A stretch of 64,000 bases of DNA from Cyclobacteriaceae bacterium. Its GTDB lineage: Bacteria > Bacteroidota > Bacteroidia > Cytophagales > Cyclobacteriaceae. The position numbers and the translations under genes are program-made. Below, one piece after another: positions 9,509 to 17,950 of the stretch (its first letter is position 1; each line of letters opens with the position of its first letter). The stretch lies in NCBI GenBank assembly GCA_019638355.1, contig JAHBTY010000003.1, positions 397,325-461,324 on the forward strand. Direction: 5' to 3'. The notes beneath the pieces were generated by a model that searched no databases, was not told the origin of the DNA, and worked only from the letters and a program-made list of their open reading frames with translations.

Positions 9509-10318
9509 ATGTATTCCTTTCTCAATAATGAATTTCTGCCTGCTGACAAAACGTTTGTGCATGTAAGCGACCTGGCTGTGCAACGCGGGTACGGTATCTT
9601 CGATTTTTTCAAAGCCGTAAACGGAAAGGTTCCATTTCTGGACGACTACTTCGATCGGTTTTATCGGTCAGCAGAATTTATGCAGTTGCCGGTTACGCTT
9701 TCGCGTGAAGAATTAAAAAAAGTAGTGTTTGAGTTAGTACAAAAAAATGGTGCGACCAATGCCGGAATCAAAATGGTGCTCACCGGTGGTTACTCACCCG
9801 ATGGGTATGAAATTGCAACTCCCAACCTGATTATTACACAACATGCGTTAACCATGCCTTCCGCAAAAATGCTGGAGCAAGGGGTTAAGATTATTACCCA
9901 CGAGTTTAGAAGAGAAATGCCCTTGGTAAAATCGATTAACTACACTACGGGTGTGTGGTTGCAACGCAAAGTAAAAGAATCCAATGCCTACGATGTGTTG
10001 TATCATTTGAATGGTGAGGTAAGCGAGTTTCCGCGCTGCAATCTGTTTGTAGTAAAGGCCGATGGTACCCTGGTTACACCCCACACACATGTGTTGGAGG
10101 GGATTACCCGAAAAAATATTTTATCCATGCAACAGGTAACTGCAGGTAAAGTTAAGTTGGAAGATGTGCTGCTGGCCCGCGAAGTATTTTTAACCAGTAC
10201 TACCAAGCGGGCAGTACCCATTGTGCAGGTAAATGACATGCGCATTGGTACGGGCAAACCCGGCCCGGTTGTGCAACAGGTGCTGGAAGAGTTGGTGCGA
10301 AGAGAAGGGCTTAAGTGA
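9509..10318 (+). CDS. Class IV aminotransferase (PLP)
   Basis: Fold-type IV PLP enzyme, 269 aa, of the family that includes branched-chain aminotransferase, D-amino-acid aminotransferase and aminodeoxychorismate lyase. Lys141 in PLVKSINY is the expected Schiff-base lysine, and Glu173 in NGEVSE sits in the conserved pocket motif. LEGITRKNIL and the TSTTKRAVPIVQV end complete the family pattern. Substrate specificity cannot be decided: it is shorter than a classical IlvE and no pathway partner adjoins. It has its own candidate promoter. Confidence 0.85.
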   Translation: MYSFLNNEFLPADKTFVHVSDLAVQRGYGIFDFFKAVNGKVPFLDDYFDRFYRSAEFMQLPVTLSREELKKVVFELVQKNGATNAGIKMVLTGGYSPDGYEIATPNLIITQHALTMPSAKMLEQGVKIITHEFRREMPLVKSINYTTGVWLQRKVKESNAYDVLYHLNGEVSEFPRCNLFVVKADGTLVTPHTHVLEGITRKNILSMQQVTAGKVKLEDVLLAREVFLTSTTKRAVPIVQVNDMRIGTGKPGPVVQQVLEELVRREGLK

Positions 10319-10468
10319 ACACCCATCAATCGGCTTAACAAACTCATTCATTTTTTACTTCAAAATTCTATTGCTCGAATTAGAAAGTAAAATATTAGCC
10401 CGTTAACCAAGTTATCAACGAAGTTATGCACAAATGAGATTAGGCCAGATCAAATTGGTGACACTTGC

Positions 10469-10485
10469 GGGCGACTGTGTCGCCC
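10469..10485 (+). terminator. Hairpin downstream of the aminotransferase
   Basis: GGGCGA (10469-10474) pairs with TCGCCC (10480-10485) around a 5-nt loop. No T-run follows, so it may be a repeat palindrome rather than a terminator. A second structured stretch follows: GTCTCCGCTT near 10501 and AAGCGGAAGAC near 10541 are imperfect inverted copies. Confidence 0.35.
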
Positions 10486-10584
10486 CACTATTCTACGCGA
10501 GTCTCCGCTTCGGGACCCTGCGCTTAATAATACGATTCGTAAGCGGAAGACCCCGCTTGGAAGAAATTGTGCGTAGGCCCTTCT

Positions 10585-10917
10585 TCACTCAATCTTTTTC
10601 TTAACCTCGTCTTTAAGTGGTCCCAAATGTCGGGTTAGTATAGACCAAATAATTGAATCGTCAACATTGTCGTAAGAATGAATTAGTCTATTTCTCAAAC
10701 TAATTATTTGAGAAGCATTCCTTAAGTCATTCGTTGCTGATTCTTTCAAAAATTTATTAACTGCCTCTCCGATAATACCCAAATGTCTTTCAACAGCCCC
10801 TTTAGTCTTCAGGTCTTTTTCGTACTCTTTAAATGATCTCAAATCTTTGGTAAAATTCTCAATAAGTTCAATTGAGTTTATTATGTCAGACAAAAACTTT
10901 TTCTCCTTCTCCGTCAT
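10585..10917 (-). CDS. hepT: HepT-like HEPN domain toxin (DUF86)
   Basis: 110-aa all-helical HEPN protein. RNRLIHSY contains the R-x4-H-x-Y motif of HepT RNases. In studied HEPN/MNT modules this protein is the toxin and is silenced by the nucleotidyltransferase encoded with it, which AMPylates the motif tyrosine. The partner gene is immediately upstream on the same strand and overlaps it by 32 nt, the normal order. The pair sits in a low-GC accessory island. Confidence 0.85.
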   Translation of the reverse strand: MTEKEKKFLSDIINSIELIENFTKDLRSFKEYEKDLKTKGAVERHLGIIGEAVNKFLKESATNDLRNASQIISLRNRLIHSYDNVDDSIIWSILTRHLGPLKDEVKKKIE

Positions 10918-11227
10918 AGATTAATTTTTTTGTCCGATTGATATTTGCCTTGAGATAGGGGTTTCGAATAGAGTCTTCTGTTAATAGGTCAACTTTTCTT
11001 TTAAAGAGGTTCTCAAGTTTGTCCCATAATGAAAGAAGTGCTTCTCCACGGTCAATTGGGTCGTCAATGTCTATCTTTACAACAATGTCAATATCGCTCT
11101 TTTCAGGATCAAAATGGTCGGTAATGGATGACCCAAAAGCATAGATTTTATCCACCCGATGTGAACGACATAGTTCAACAAAGTCTGTGTATCTCTCCTT
11201 TATTAAAGTCATCAAATCCATGTCCAA
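10886..11227 (-). CDS. mntA: MntA-like nucleotidyltransferase antitoxin
   Basis: Minimal nucleotidyltransferase of about 113 aa. AFGSSITDHFDPEKSDIDIVV carries the GS-x(n)-D-x-D catalytic motif. In HEPN/MNT systems this enzyme AMPylates and neutralises the HEPN RNase. Several ATGs are clustered at the start (11227, 11221, 11212); which one is used is uncertain and no ribosome site separates them. The 3' end overlaps the HepT gene by 32 nt, so translation is coupled. The first bases upstream (11228 to 11311) hold no gene and end at a boundary repeat shared with 11674-11696. Confidence 0.84.
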   Translation of the reverse strand: MDMDLMTLIKERYTDFVELCRSHRVDKIYAFGSSITDHFDPEKSDIDIVVKIDIDDPIDRGEALLSLWDKLENLFKRKVDLLTEDSIRNPYLKANINRTKKLIYDGEGEKVFV

Positions 11228-11291
11228 ATATACTTATTTTTTGGTGGTATTTTTTTTGGGAGGGCTTACAGTTGGAAGTCCACGAGCAGTC

Positions 11292-11311
11292 CACTGTCAA
11301 CGAAGCCCAAC
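11292..11311. repeat. Boundary repeat, copy A
   Basis: CACTGTCAACGAAG followed directly by CCCAAC. Copy B at 11674-11696 has the same 14-nt core with one mismatch, then CCA and GCCCAA. The two copies enclose one minus-strand small gene, the layout expected of a cassette boundary. On the minus strand copy A reads GTTGGGC followed by TTCGTTGACAG. Confidence 0.55.
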
Positions 11312-11389
11312 TCTGTATTTTTTGGTCTGAGTCGTATTTTTGATTTTCAAGTCAACCGTTACAGTCCGTCTCACTGTCTTCTTGAGATA

Positions 11390-11620
11390 TTATTCCGTAA
11401 CTGCTTTGAAAATAATAAAACAAATAAACCCAATTATTAATAGTTTAACTGTTGTCCAAAACCAAGATTTGTTCTCAGTCCATCTCTTTCTATAAATTTT
11501 TCCGTCCGGTATTGTAGATTGCCCAAAGTCAATTTTTTTTGAATACGTGTTCTTTGATGACTCGAATGCTTTTCTAGGTCGTTCACGCTTTGTTGAACCA
11601 TGTCCCAAATGAATTCCCAT
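11390..11620 (-). CDS. Small tail-anchored membrane protein, hypothetical
   Basis: 76 aa, not recognised. The first 45 residues are basic and polar. Residues about 53-72 (WFWTTVKLLIIGFICFIIF) form one membrane helix near the C-terminus, so the protein would be tail-anchored with a cytoplasmic head. The minus-strand sequence before the ATG is purine-rich (GAAAAAAGAACAAGAAA). It is the only gene between boundary repeats A and B. Composition is AT-rich compared with the flanking core genes, suggesting it belongs to the accessory island. Confidence 0.45.
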   Translation of the reverse strand: MGIHLGHGSTKRERPRKAFESSKNTYSKKIDFGQSTIPDGKIYRKRWTENKSWFWTTVKLLIIGFICFIIFKAVTE

Positions 11621-11673
11621 TTTCTTGTTCTTTTTTCTCGTCCCTGATTCGAAAATTATGTCGTTTTAGTCGT

Positions 11674-11696
11674 CACTGTCCACGAAGCCAGCCCAA
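11674..11696. repeat. Boundary repeat, copy B
   Basis: CACTGTCCACGAAG-CCA-GCCCAA, the partner of copy A at 11292-11311, 382 nt away in direct orientation. Confidence 0.55.
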
Positions 11697-11710
11697 TTGC
11701 TTGCAATGTT

Positions 11711-11740
11711 TGGCTTTAAGTCACTAATTGCTTAAAGCCA
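11711..11740. repeat. Perfect 10-bp inverted repeat
   Basis: TGGCTTTAAG (11711-11720) and CTTAAAGCCA (11731-11740) with a 10-nt loop. It lies between boundary repeat B and the end of kdsB. It could terminate kdsB transcription or mark the island edge; there is no T-run on the minus strand. Confidence 0.5.
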
Positions 11741-11823
11741 ACGCACGTATGTAAGATATAAGAAACTACCCCTATCAAACAAATCAATCCCGGAACTTTA
11801 TTTTCTTAGAAGTAGTAAGGACT

Positions 11824-12564
11824 TCAGATAGTTTTAAGATTTGCATTCGCCTGCTCTAAATCTTCTGGAGTATCAATACCCATCGTTTCCAATTGGGTTT
11901 CGGCTACTTTAATTTTAAAACCATTTTCCAGCCAGCGCAATTGTTCCAATGATTCAGCTTTCTCCAATTTCGAAACAGGGAGTTGAGTAATCTGTTTTAA
12001 TACATCGGCTCGGTAGGCATACATACCAATGTGTTTGTAATACGTGTGTTGTGTTGTCCAATCGGTGCCTGAACCACGCAAGAATGGAACAGGCGAACGA
12101 CTGAAGTAAAGCGCTTCGTTATTTTTATTCAGTACCGCCTTTACCACGTTCGGGTTGTGCAGTTGTTGATCCTCAGTAATTTTTTTAACGAGTGTTGCCA
12201 GTTGGGTTTCGCCATTCAACAACGAAGCGAGTAGTTCAATCTGTTCGGGTGCAATAAAAGGTTCATCACCTTGTATGTTAATAATGTAGTCGTAGGTTTC
12301 AGTTTGTTGTGTCAGCACTTCGTAGCAGCGGTCGGTACCACTTACGTGCGTTTCGGCTGTCATACCTGCTTCGCCTCCAAAACTTTTTACATGTTCAAAA
12401 ATTTTAGTGTTATCGGTGGCTACCACAACCTCGTGTAAAGCGCTGGCTTTGCGGGCTTGTTCATATACGCGTTGAATCATGGAGATGCCGCCAATCAAGG
12501 CAAGTGGTTTACCAGGAAAACGGGTTGAGGCAAAGCGCGCAGGAATGATGCCGATAATTTTCAT
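11824..12564 (-). CDS. kdsB: CMP-KDO synthetase
   Basis: 3-deoxy-manno-octulosonate cytidylyltransferase, which activates KDO with CTP for lipid A inner-core synthesis in the cytoplasm. Signatures are IIPARFASTRFPGKPL at the N-terminus (nucleotide-binding arm), EVVVATDN, INIQGDEPFI and YKHIGMYAYR; ETMGIDTPEDL closes the protein. The length of 246 aa is normal. The frame is open to 12627, but homology begins at the ATG at 12564, which I take as the start. It borders the accessory island and is followed upstream on the same strand by the NfeD gene about 110 nt away. Confidence 0.95.
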   Translation of the reverse strand: MKIIGIIPARFASTRFPGKPLALIGGISMIQRVYEQARKASALHEVVVATDNTKIFEHVKSFGGEAGMTAETHVSGTDRCYEVLTQQTETYDYIINIQGDEPFIAPEQIELLASLLNGETQLATLVKKITEDQQLHNPNVVKAVLNKNNEALYFSRSPVPFLRGSGTDWTTQHTYYKHIGMYAYRADVLKQITQLPVSKLEKAESLEQLRWLENGFKIKVAETQLETMGIDTPEDLEQANANLKTI

Positions 12565-12673
12565 TTTGTTTTTCTTTTGGCCGAACTGGTAAGCTTTTGA
12601 AGGAGAACTGTAGCCAGCTACTCGCATTTAATCTCTCTTTTGGAGCGGGTGCCAAGCTATGATACGGGTGAGG

Positions 12674-14014
12674 TCAAACCTTCTTCACCCTTAATGTAAC
12701 ACCTTCTGTACCGATCACTTCAATCGTTTCACCTTTCTCAATAAAATCACCACGGGTAAAGGCATCATACACTTCGCCATTTATCAATACTTTACCACTG
12801 GGGCGTAACACCGTTTGGGTAGTACCTTGTTTGCCCATTAAATCTTTCAGGTTGTTTACGGTATAACCTTTACTTACTTCTTGTGTATCGGTAAGTGCTA
12901 TCCGTTGAAAGGCTTTGGTTTGTGTTAGTCGTGCGCCACCTGCAAACAATAGTACTACACCTCCAACCAATCCGCCCAATGTGGCAAATGTGGCTACAAT
13001 AATATCACCCAGTGGTACAAACTCGAAGTTGAAAAAATCATTGTTGAGCATGATCAGCACCAGCGCTACGAGGGTAAGTGTTATGCCGCTTACACCCGCA
13101 ATACCAAAGCCTGGTATAAAAAACAATTCGGCAATAATCAGGAGCACGCCAATAAACAGAGCCAGAATTTCCCAATAGGCAGCAAGACCGTTCAGGTAAT
13201 AGGGTACCAGGTAAAGTACCAATGCGATAATGGCTGCTGCCAGCGGAAACCCAACACCAGGAGTTTGTAATTCAAAGTAAATACCTCCCATAATCACGAG
13301 TATGAGCAAACCGCTGATAAAAGGGTTGAGGAAAAAGGCAATAATTTTTTCCACTACCCCCAGGCGAAAGGTTTCAATTTCATAATCCACCACGTTGTTC
13401 CGTTTCAAAATTTCTTCAATTGATTCTACCTTGCCTTCGCAGTAGCCGTTTTCAATTGCTTCGGAAGTGGTAAACGTAATTACTTTACCAGCTTGCTTTA
13501 AACTGTCAATTACAACATTTTCATCCACCATACCTTCTGCAATGCGTGGGTCGCGACCATTCTCCTCGGCTGTTGAGCGCATAATGGAGCGCATATACGA
13601 TTGATATTTATCTGGCGCAGCTGCACCACTGCCATCTACCACCGTAGCGGCACCGATGGTAGCACCGGGAGCCATGTAAATGCTATCGCATGCAATGGAA
13701 ATCAAGGCACCGGCCGAGGCTGCATCGGAGTTGATGAACACCCACACCGGAATTTTTACATCCATCAGTTGATCAACAATTTCCTTGGTATCGTCAAGCG
13801 CTCCGCCAAACGTATCCATATCAACAATAATGTAATCGGCTTTGGTTTTTTCGGCATGTTGCAAGGCCAGTTTCACATAGCGGCCCATGCGCGGATCAAT
13901 CTCGGCACGAATCTCCATCACCATTACCTTCTTTTTTATTACTTGAGCCCATATGGGTAGTCCCAAAGTTTGAATCAGCAGCACAATACCGAGTATTCGC
14001 AACAGCGTTCGCAT
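12674..14014 (-). CDS. NfeD family membrane serine protease
   Basis: ClpP-class membrane protease with a C-terminal NfeD OB-fold, 446 aa. A signal peptide of about 23 residues is followed by the protease domain. Ser100 (in SDAASAGAL) and Lys136 (in PDKYQSY) form the expected Ser-Lys dyad. Several membrane helices follow (about 235-370), then the OB-fold near 385-446 (GKVLINGEVYDAFTRGDFIEKG). Relatives cleave stomatin-type proteins, but no stomatin gene adjoins here. It is divergent from the gene at 14049 with 34 nt between. Confidence 0.92.
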   Translation of the reverse strand: MRTLLRILGIVLLIQTLGLPIWAQVIKKKVMVMEIRAEIDPRMGRYVKLALQHAEKTKADYIIVDMDTFGGALDDTKEIVDQLMDVKIPVWVFINSDAASAGALISIACDSIYMAPGATIGAATVVDGSGAAAPDKYQSYMRSIMRSTAEENGRDPRIAEGMVDENVVIDSLKQAGKVITFTTSEAIENGYCEGKVESIEEILKRNNVVDYEIETFRLGVVEKIIAFFLNPFISGLLILVIMGGIYFELQTPGVGFPLAAAIIALVLYLVPYYLNGLAAYWEILALFIGVLLIIAELFFIPGFGIAGVSGITLTLVALVLIMLNNDFFNFEFVPLGDIIVATFATLGGLVGGVVLLFAGGARLTQTKAFQRIALTDTQEVSKGYTVNNLKDLMGKQGTTQTVLRPSGKVLINGEVYDAFTRGDFIEKGETIEVIGTEGVTLRVKKV

Positions 14015-14048
14015 GGTTGTTTGTATTTTGCACTAAAAATAACAACTC

Positions 14049-14705
14049 TTGATCGAAAAAACCTGTGTTATATATCAAACGCCCGTAGGCTTTGTAATCT
14101 GGAACGTGTTACCGGCTGGGGCCGATTGTATGGTAATTGAAGAGCGCGATGAACGTACACGCAAGGTTTCAATTGTTTGCATTACCGTTACGGGTAAACT
14201 TGTATGGCGAAATTCCAGCCTGCCCGATTCGTGGTGGATAAACTTAAGCAGTGTTACTACTACACAGGTTTTGTTGCGCCATTTCCAAAACACCACCAAC
14301 CCAGATGTAGTAACGGTATTAGCACTTAGTTTGGAAACCGGCCACGAGGATTTGCCCCAGCACGAAGAACATACGATTACAGTACTTCGGCCGTTTGTGT
14401 ATGTACAAGACGAACCTGATTTTGAAACCATTCAAACGTTTATCCGACAACAAACGAAACAAGAAATTTTTCTGGGGGCCGAGTATTTGGAAACCGAACG
14501 AATGATTTTGATCTCGTACTATACCGGCCAGCCTGCAGCTTTTACCAATGTATTAGCCTGCTTTACCCGCGATGGTTCGTTGAATTGGACCGAGGAAATT
14601 GGCACGAATTTGAAAGGAATGGGCATCAGTACTTTTTTTATTGTAACCGACACGTTGTTTTTTGTGAAGAACAAAACAGAATTGGTAACTTTTCGCATTG
14701 TTTAA
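14049..14705 (+). CDS. Hypothetical protein, possibly DUF4905-like
   Basis: 218 aa, cytoplasmic by appearance, with no signal peptide and repeated short beta-strands with W motifs (GKLVWRN, GSLNWTEE). The layout resembles DUF4905 proteins of Bacteroidota, but this is from memory. An in-frame stop at 14040-14042 means the start must be the TTG at 14049, since the conserved-looking N-terminal strand precedes the first internal ATG. It ends 4 nt before the LysM gene's ATG at 14710, so the two are probably cotranscribed. Confidence 0.6.
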   Translation: MIEKTCVIYQTPVGFVIWNVLPAGADCMVIEERDERTRKVSIVCITVTGKLVWRNSSLPDSWWINLSSVTTTQVLLRHFQNTTNPDVVTVLALSLETGHEDLPQHEEHTITVLRPFVYVQDEPDFETIQTFIRQQTKQEIFLGAEYLETERMILISYYTGQPAAFTNVLACFTRDGSLNWTEEIGTNLKGMGISTFFIVTDTLFFVKNKTELVTFRIV

Positions 14706-14709
14706 GCTT

Positions 14710-15741
14710 ATGATAAAGATAATTTTTTTAATGCTCGTTACGGGGAGCACTTCAGTTGTAGCAAAGGCAAGTCCGGTGGATTCCCTTCGCATGGAAACCA
14801 TAGCCGGAAAGCAGTTTATCATTCACCAGATAGACGAGAAAGAAACACTTTACGCTATCTCGAGGCGTTACGGTGTACCGATAACAGCCATATTAGAACA
14901 TAATCCCGCTGCCGATGGCGGGCTGGCGGTAGGACAACTGTTACGAGTGCCCTATATTCCGAAGTTAACACCTGTTATAACAGCCGGAGATCGTATTCAT
15001 AAGGTAGCATCAAAGGAAACCCTCTTTTCAATTTCAAGATTATACGATGTTTCGGTAGATGATATAAAAGCCTGGAATAATCTGAAAGACAATGCCCTTA
15101 ACCAGGGTCAGGAGTTGATTATTAAAAAGAAATCGGCAACGCTTACTGCACCACCGGCCACGCAAGCGCTAAACGGTGTGCACACAGTTGCAGCTAAGGA
15201 AACTTTATACTCTATAGCGCGCCAATACAATATCTCCGTTCAGCAATTGCGCGAGTGGAATTCGCTTACCGCTGATGAAGTAAAAATCGGGCAAGCACTT
15301 TTTATTACCCAGCCCATGAATCAGAAACCGGAAGTAAAAACTCAACCAGAAGTAGTGTTGAAAACTGAAGTAAGAGAAACGCCTTCTGTTACCATCGCAA
15401 AACCAGAAACAAAGACACAACCCGAAATAAAAGAAACGACCATCCGTATTTCTGAAAATGTTACGGGCACTGATGAAGTAAAAGAAGGTGGCCTTGCAGA
15501 GTTAATTGATGGCACCGATGGTAACCGAAAATACCTGGCCTTACACCGCACTGCCAAAGTAGGAACTATTTTAAAAGTACGAAACGAACTGAACAATCGC
15601 GAAGTGTTTGTACGTGTAGCTGGCTCGCTACCCAATATTGCAGCCAATAACAATGTGGTAATTAAAATTTCCAAGTCTGCGTACGATCGGTTAGGAGCAA
15701 TCGATCCGCGGTTTCGTGTGGAAGTAACGTATTACAAATAA
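14710..15741 (+). CDS. Secreted triple-LysM protein with RlpA-like end
   Basis: Periplasmic or surface peptidoglycan-binding protein, 343 aa. The signal peptide (MIKIIFLMLVTGSTSVVAKA) precedes three LysM repeats, each with an ETLY/F-x-I-S/A-R core: about residues 35-77, 92-138 and 155-200. A low-complexity KPE/TQPE linker follows (about 205-245). The C-terminal 95 residues (ALHRTAKVGTILKVRNELNN and SKSAYDRLG) resemble the double-psi barrel of RlpA. Upstream TTG at 14698 is less likely than this ATG. Two nt separate it from the OmpA-domain gene, suggesting an envelope operon. Confidence 0.85.
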   Translation: MIKIIFLMLVTGSTSVVAKASPVDSLRMETIAGKQFIIHQIDEKETLYAISRRYGVPITAILEHNPAADGGLAVGQLLRVPYIPKLTPVITAGDRIHKVASKETLFSISRLYDVSVDDIKAWNNLKDNALNQGQELIIKKKSATLTAPPATQALNGVHTVAAKETLYSIARQYNISVQQLREWNSLTADEVKIGQALFITQPMNQKPEVKTQPEVVLKTEVRETPSVTIAKPETKTQPEIKETTIRISENVTGTDEVKEGGLAELIDGTDGNRKYLALHRTAKVGTILKVRNELNNREVFVRVAGSLPNIAANNNVVIKISKSAYDRLGAIDPRFRVEVTYYK

Positions 15742-15743
15742 AT

Positions 15744-16832
15744 ATGCATGTAGGGTTAAGCGTGTGCTTGTTGATTATTTGTACGGCAACGTTGGCTCAA
15801 AATCTGGTTGTTAATCCGGGGTTCGAACAATATTATAAATGTCCGGGTTCGTTTACAGCTAATTCGAAGGGCGAGATTGCACCAGGCTGGACATCTCCCA
15901 CAACGGGCACACCCGATATGTTTCACATGTGCAGCCTGGGTCAGGCTGGGGTGCCCACCAATTGGGCCGGCTATTCAAAGGCATACATTGGATCAGGTTA
16001 TGCGGGTATTTATTGCTACCTGCTGAGGGGCAACAAAGAATACAGAGAATATCTTCAAACGGAATTAACCGCCCCTTTAGAACCCGGAGGTGAATACCTG
16101 GTTGAATTTTATTTTAAACTTTCCTCCAACTCCAGATACAGTATTGATCGCATTGGTTTTTTACTTTCAGATTCCAATTATCAAATGGCTAATGATGGAG
16201 TGTTTCCGGTACCGGCCACATACGAGCGGATTAACAGAACTGTATATTCAAAAGCAACCGGTTTGTGGACGCGCTTTGGTTACACACACCTGGCAACAGG
16301 CGGTGAAAAATATCTGGTCATAGGTAATTTTTCCAACAGCAGTAAAACGCGCACGCAATACATTACCAACTCGCAGGCAACCGAGCCCATGCTGGCACAA
16401 GCCGCTTATTTTTATATTGATGAAGTTAAAGTTATAAAAGTGGGGGGTGGTGCACTTCCGGTGCTTACGGGTTACCCTGAACTTAAACCAAATGAGAATT
16501 ACATATTAAAAAACATTCAGTTTAAGTATAACGATTTTACATTACTTGATGAATCGTATCCGGAATTGAAAAAACTACTGGAAGTGTTGCAGTATCATAA
16601 AACCTGGAAGGTAGTAGTGAGTGGCCATACCGATGATATTGGCTCAGATGTTTTTAACAATGAACTTTCGTTGAACCGGGCCGGTAGTGTAGCCGATTAC
16701 CTGATTGAAAACGGTATTAATCCGGTACGCATTAAAACACAAGGCTTTGGAAAACAAACTCCGCTGGTAACCGGTACCGATGAAACTTCGCGTGCCACCA
16801 ACCGCAGGGTAGAACTACGTTTTTTAAATTAA
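15744..16832 (+). CDS. OmpA-domain outer-membrane-associated protein
   Basis: 362-aa exported protein. After a signal peptide of about 18 residues comes a beta-rich, carbohydrate-binding-like domain (NLVVNPGFEQYYKCPGSF onward, about 20-235). The C-terminal OmpA peptidoglycan-binding domain (about 245-362) shows VVVSGHTDDIGSDVFNNELS, the LNRAGSVADYL helix and ATNRRVEL. It would tether an extracytoplasmic domain to the wall. Its stop and the next ATG overlap by 1 nt (TAATG). Confidence 0.88.
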   Translation: MHVGLSVCLLIICTATLAQNLVVNPGFEQYYKCPGSFTANSKGEIAPGWTSPTTGTPDMFHMCSLGQAGVPTNWAGYSKAYIGSGYAGIYCYLLRGNKEYREYLQTELTAPLEPGGEYLVEFYFKLSSNSRYSIDRIGFLLSDSNYQMANDGVFPVPATYERINRTVYSKATGLWTRFGYTHLATGGEKYLVIGNFSNSSKTRTQYITNSQATEPMLAQAAYFYIDEVKVIKVGGGALPVLTGYPELKPNENYILKNIQFKYNDFTLLDESYPELKKLLEVLQYHKTWKVVVSGHTDDIGSDVFNNELSLNRAGSVADYLIENGINPVRIKTQGFGKQTPLVTGTDETSRATNRRVELRFLN

Positions 16833-17629
16833 TGCGAAAAAGTAAGCTACCGGACTTGTACGATTTGCTAACCGAAAAAGCATGGCAATACAACAATAGA
16901 AATTTTATTGAAACCGATCCGATATTAATTCCACATCGGTTTAAGCAAAAGCAAGACATTGAGATAGCCGGCTTCTTTGCCGCCACCTTAGCATGGGGGC
17001 AGCGCATTACCATCATTAATAAATGCAACGAGTTATTAAGTATGATGGATAATAAACCGTATGAGTTTATGCGGCACCATCAGCTAAACGATCTTAAACC
17101 CTTTACAAAATTTAAGCATCGCACGTTCAACGCAACGGATGTCTTGTATTTTATCGAAAGACTTTCAACATACTATCGCACACATACTTCTCTGGAAGAA
17201 GCTTTTGTGCAAAACCTGAACCTGATCCAACCGGCTGAGGCTACTGTATTTCTGATCGAACAATCCTTGATTCAATTCCATAAAATGTTTTTTGATTTGC
17301 CCGATGCGCCAGCGCGCACCCGTAAGCATGTTAGTACTCCGGCCCGAAAGTCGGCCTGTAAAAGATTAAATATGTTTTTGCGCTGGATGGTAAGACAAGA
17401 TACACGCGGTGTAGATTTTGGTATCTGGAAGAATATCTCACCCTCGCAGTTGGTGTGCCCGTGCGATGTGCATGTGGAACGTGTGGCACGAAAGTTTAAA
17501 CTGATTTCACGCAAAGGAATGAATTGGCAAACAGCAATTGAGTTAACTACAAACCTGCGCAAACTCGATGCAACCGATCCGGTGCTGTATGATTTCGCTT
17601 TATTTGGCATAGGGGTAATGGAACGGTAG
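16832..17629 (+). CDS. TIGR02757 (DUF2400) family protein
   Basis: 265-aa cytoplasmic protein of the widespread, functionally uncharacterised TIGR02757/DUF2400 family. Matching features are DPILIPHRF, the AGFFAATLAWGQR block, KRLNMFLRWMVR and the LVCPCDVHVERVARK helix near the end. The HhH-like KRLNMFLRWMV segment hints at nucleic-acid binding, which is inference. It overlaps the OmpA gene by 1 nt, though a cytoplasmic protein in an envelope operon is unexpected. Confidence 0.88.
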   Translation: MRKSKLPDLYDLLTEKAWQYNNRNFIETDPILIPHRFKQKQDIEIAGFFAATLAWGQRITIINKCNELLSMMDNKPYEFMRHHQLNDLKPFTKFKHRTFNATDVLYFIERLSTYYRTHTSLEEAFVQNLNLIQPAEATVFLIEQSLIQFHKMFFDLPDAPARTRKHVSTPARKSACKRLNMFLRWMVRQDTRGVDFGIWKNISPSQLVCPCDVHVERVARKFKLISRKGMNWQTAIELTTNLRKLDATDPVLYDFALFGIGVMER

Positions 17630-17653
17630 AGAATTTATTCAATGGAAATACGA

Positions 17654-17700
17654 TTTGGCTGTTGTATGGTGTCGCTGAAACATTCAACACATTTAATCAA
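17654..17700. repeat. Imperfect direct repeat, copy 1
   Basis: About 47 nt starting TTTGGCTGTTG and ending ATTTAATCAA. It is about 80% identical to copy 2 at 17840-17885. Confidence 0.6.
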
Positions 17701-17839
17701 CGTGCAGGCGACACATTTACTTTTTGCTAACTTTTTCCACCGGCTAAAGCCGATGGCTACCAACAGGTAACTACTATGGATTTAGCTTTAGTAGGCTAAT
17801 AAATTATGGTTTACATGATGAGTGTAGCAGCACTTCAAT

Positions 17840-17885
17840 TTTGGTTGTTGCTTGGCGTCACTGAATCTTCAGCACACTTAACCAA
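17840..17885. repeat. Imperfect direct repeat, copy 2
   Basis: About 46 nt starting TTTGGTTGTTG and ending ACTTAACCAA, the second copy of the repeat at 17654-17700. Confidence 0.6.
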
Positions 17886-17904
17886 TTCTTGCGTAAGGGT
17901 TAAA

Positions 17905-17950
17905 GCTCCGTAGGAGCGAGATAACGGTAGCCACGGGCTTTAGCCCGTGG
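17905..17950. repeat. Two adjacent REP-like palindromes
   Basis: GCTCC-GTA-GGAGC (17905-17917) and CCACGGGCT-TTA-GCCCGTGG (17931-17950). Both have a 3-nt loop and no flanking T-run, unlike terminators. A weaker relative, CGGCT-AA-AGCCG, lies at 17741-17752. Confidence 0.6.

Noticed and set aside
10469-10560. Possible attC palindrome after the aminotransferase
   Set aside because: GGGCGA/TCGCCC and GTCTCCGCTT/AAGCGGAAGAC fold, but RYYYAAC and GTTRRRY cores are missing.
11311-11389. Possible attC between repeat A and the tail-anchored protein
   Set aside because: The 78 nt downstream of that gene contain no inverted core pair, so cassette status of this island remains weak.
11711-11740. Riboswitch or terminator of kdsB
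   Set aside because: A single 10-bp hairpin with a 10-nt loop and no T-run does not support either claim; it is recorded only as a repeat.
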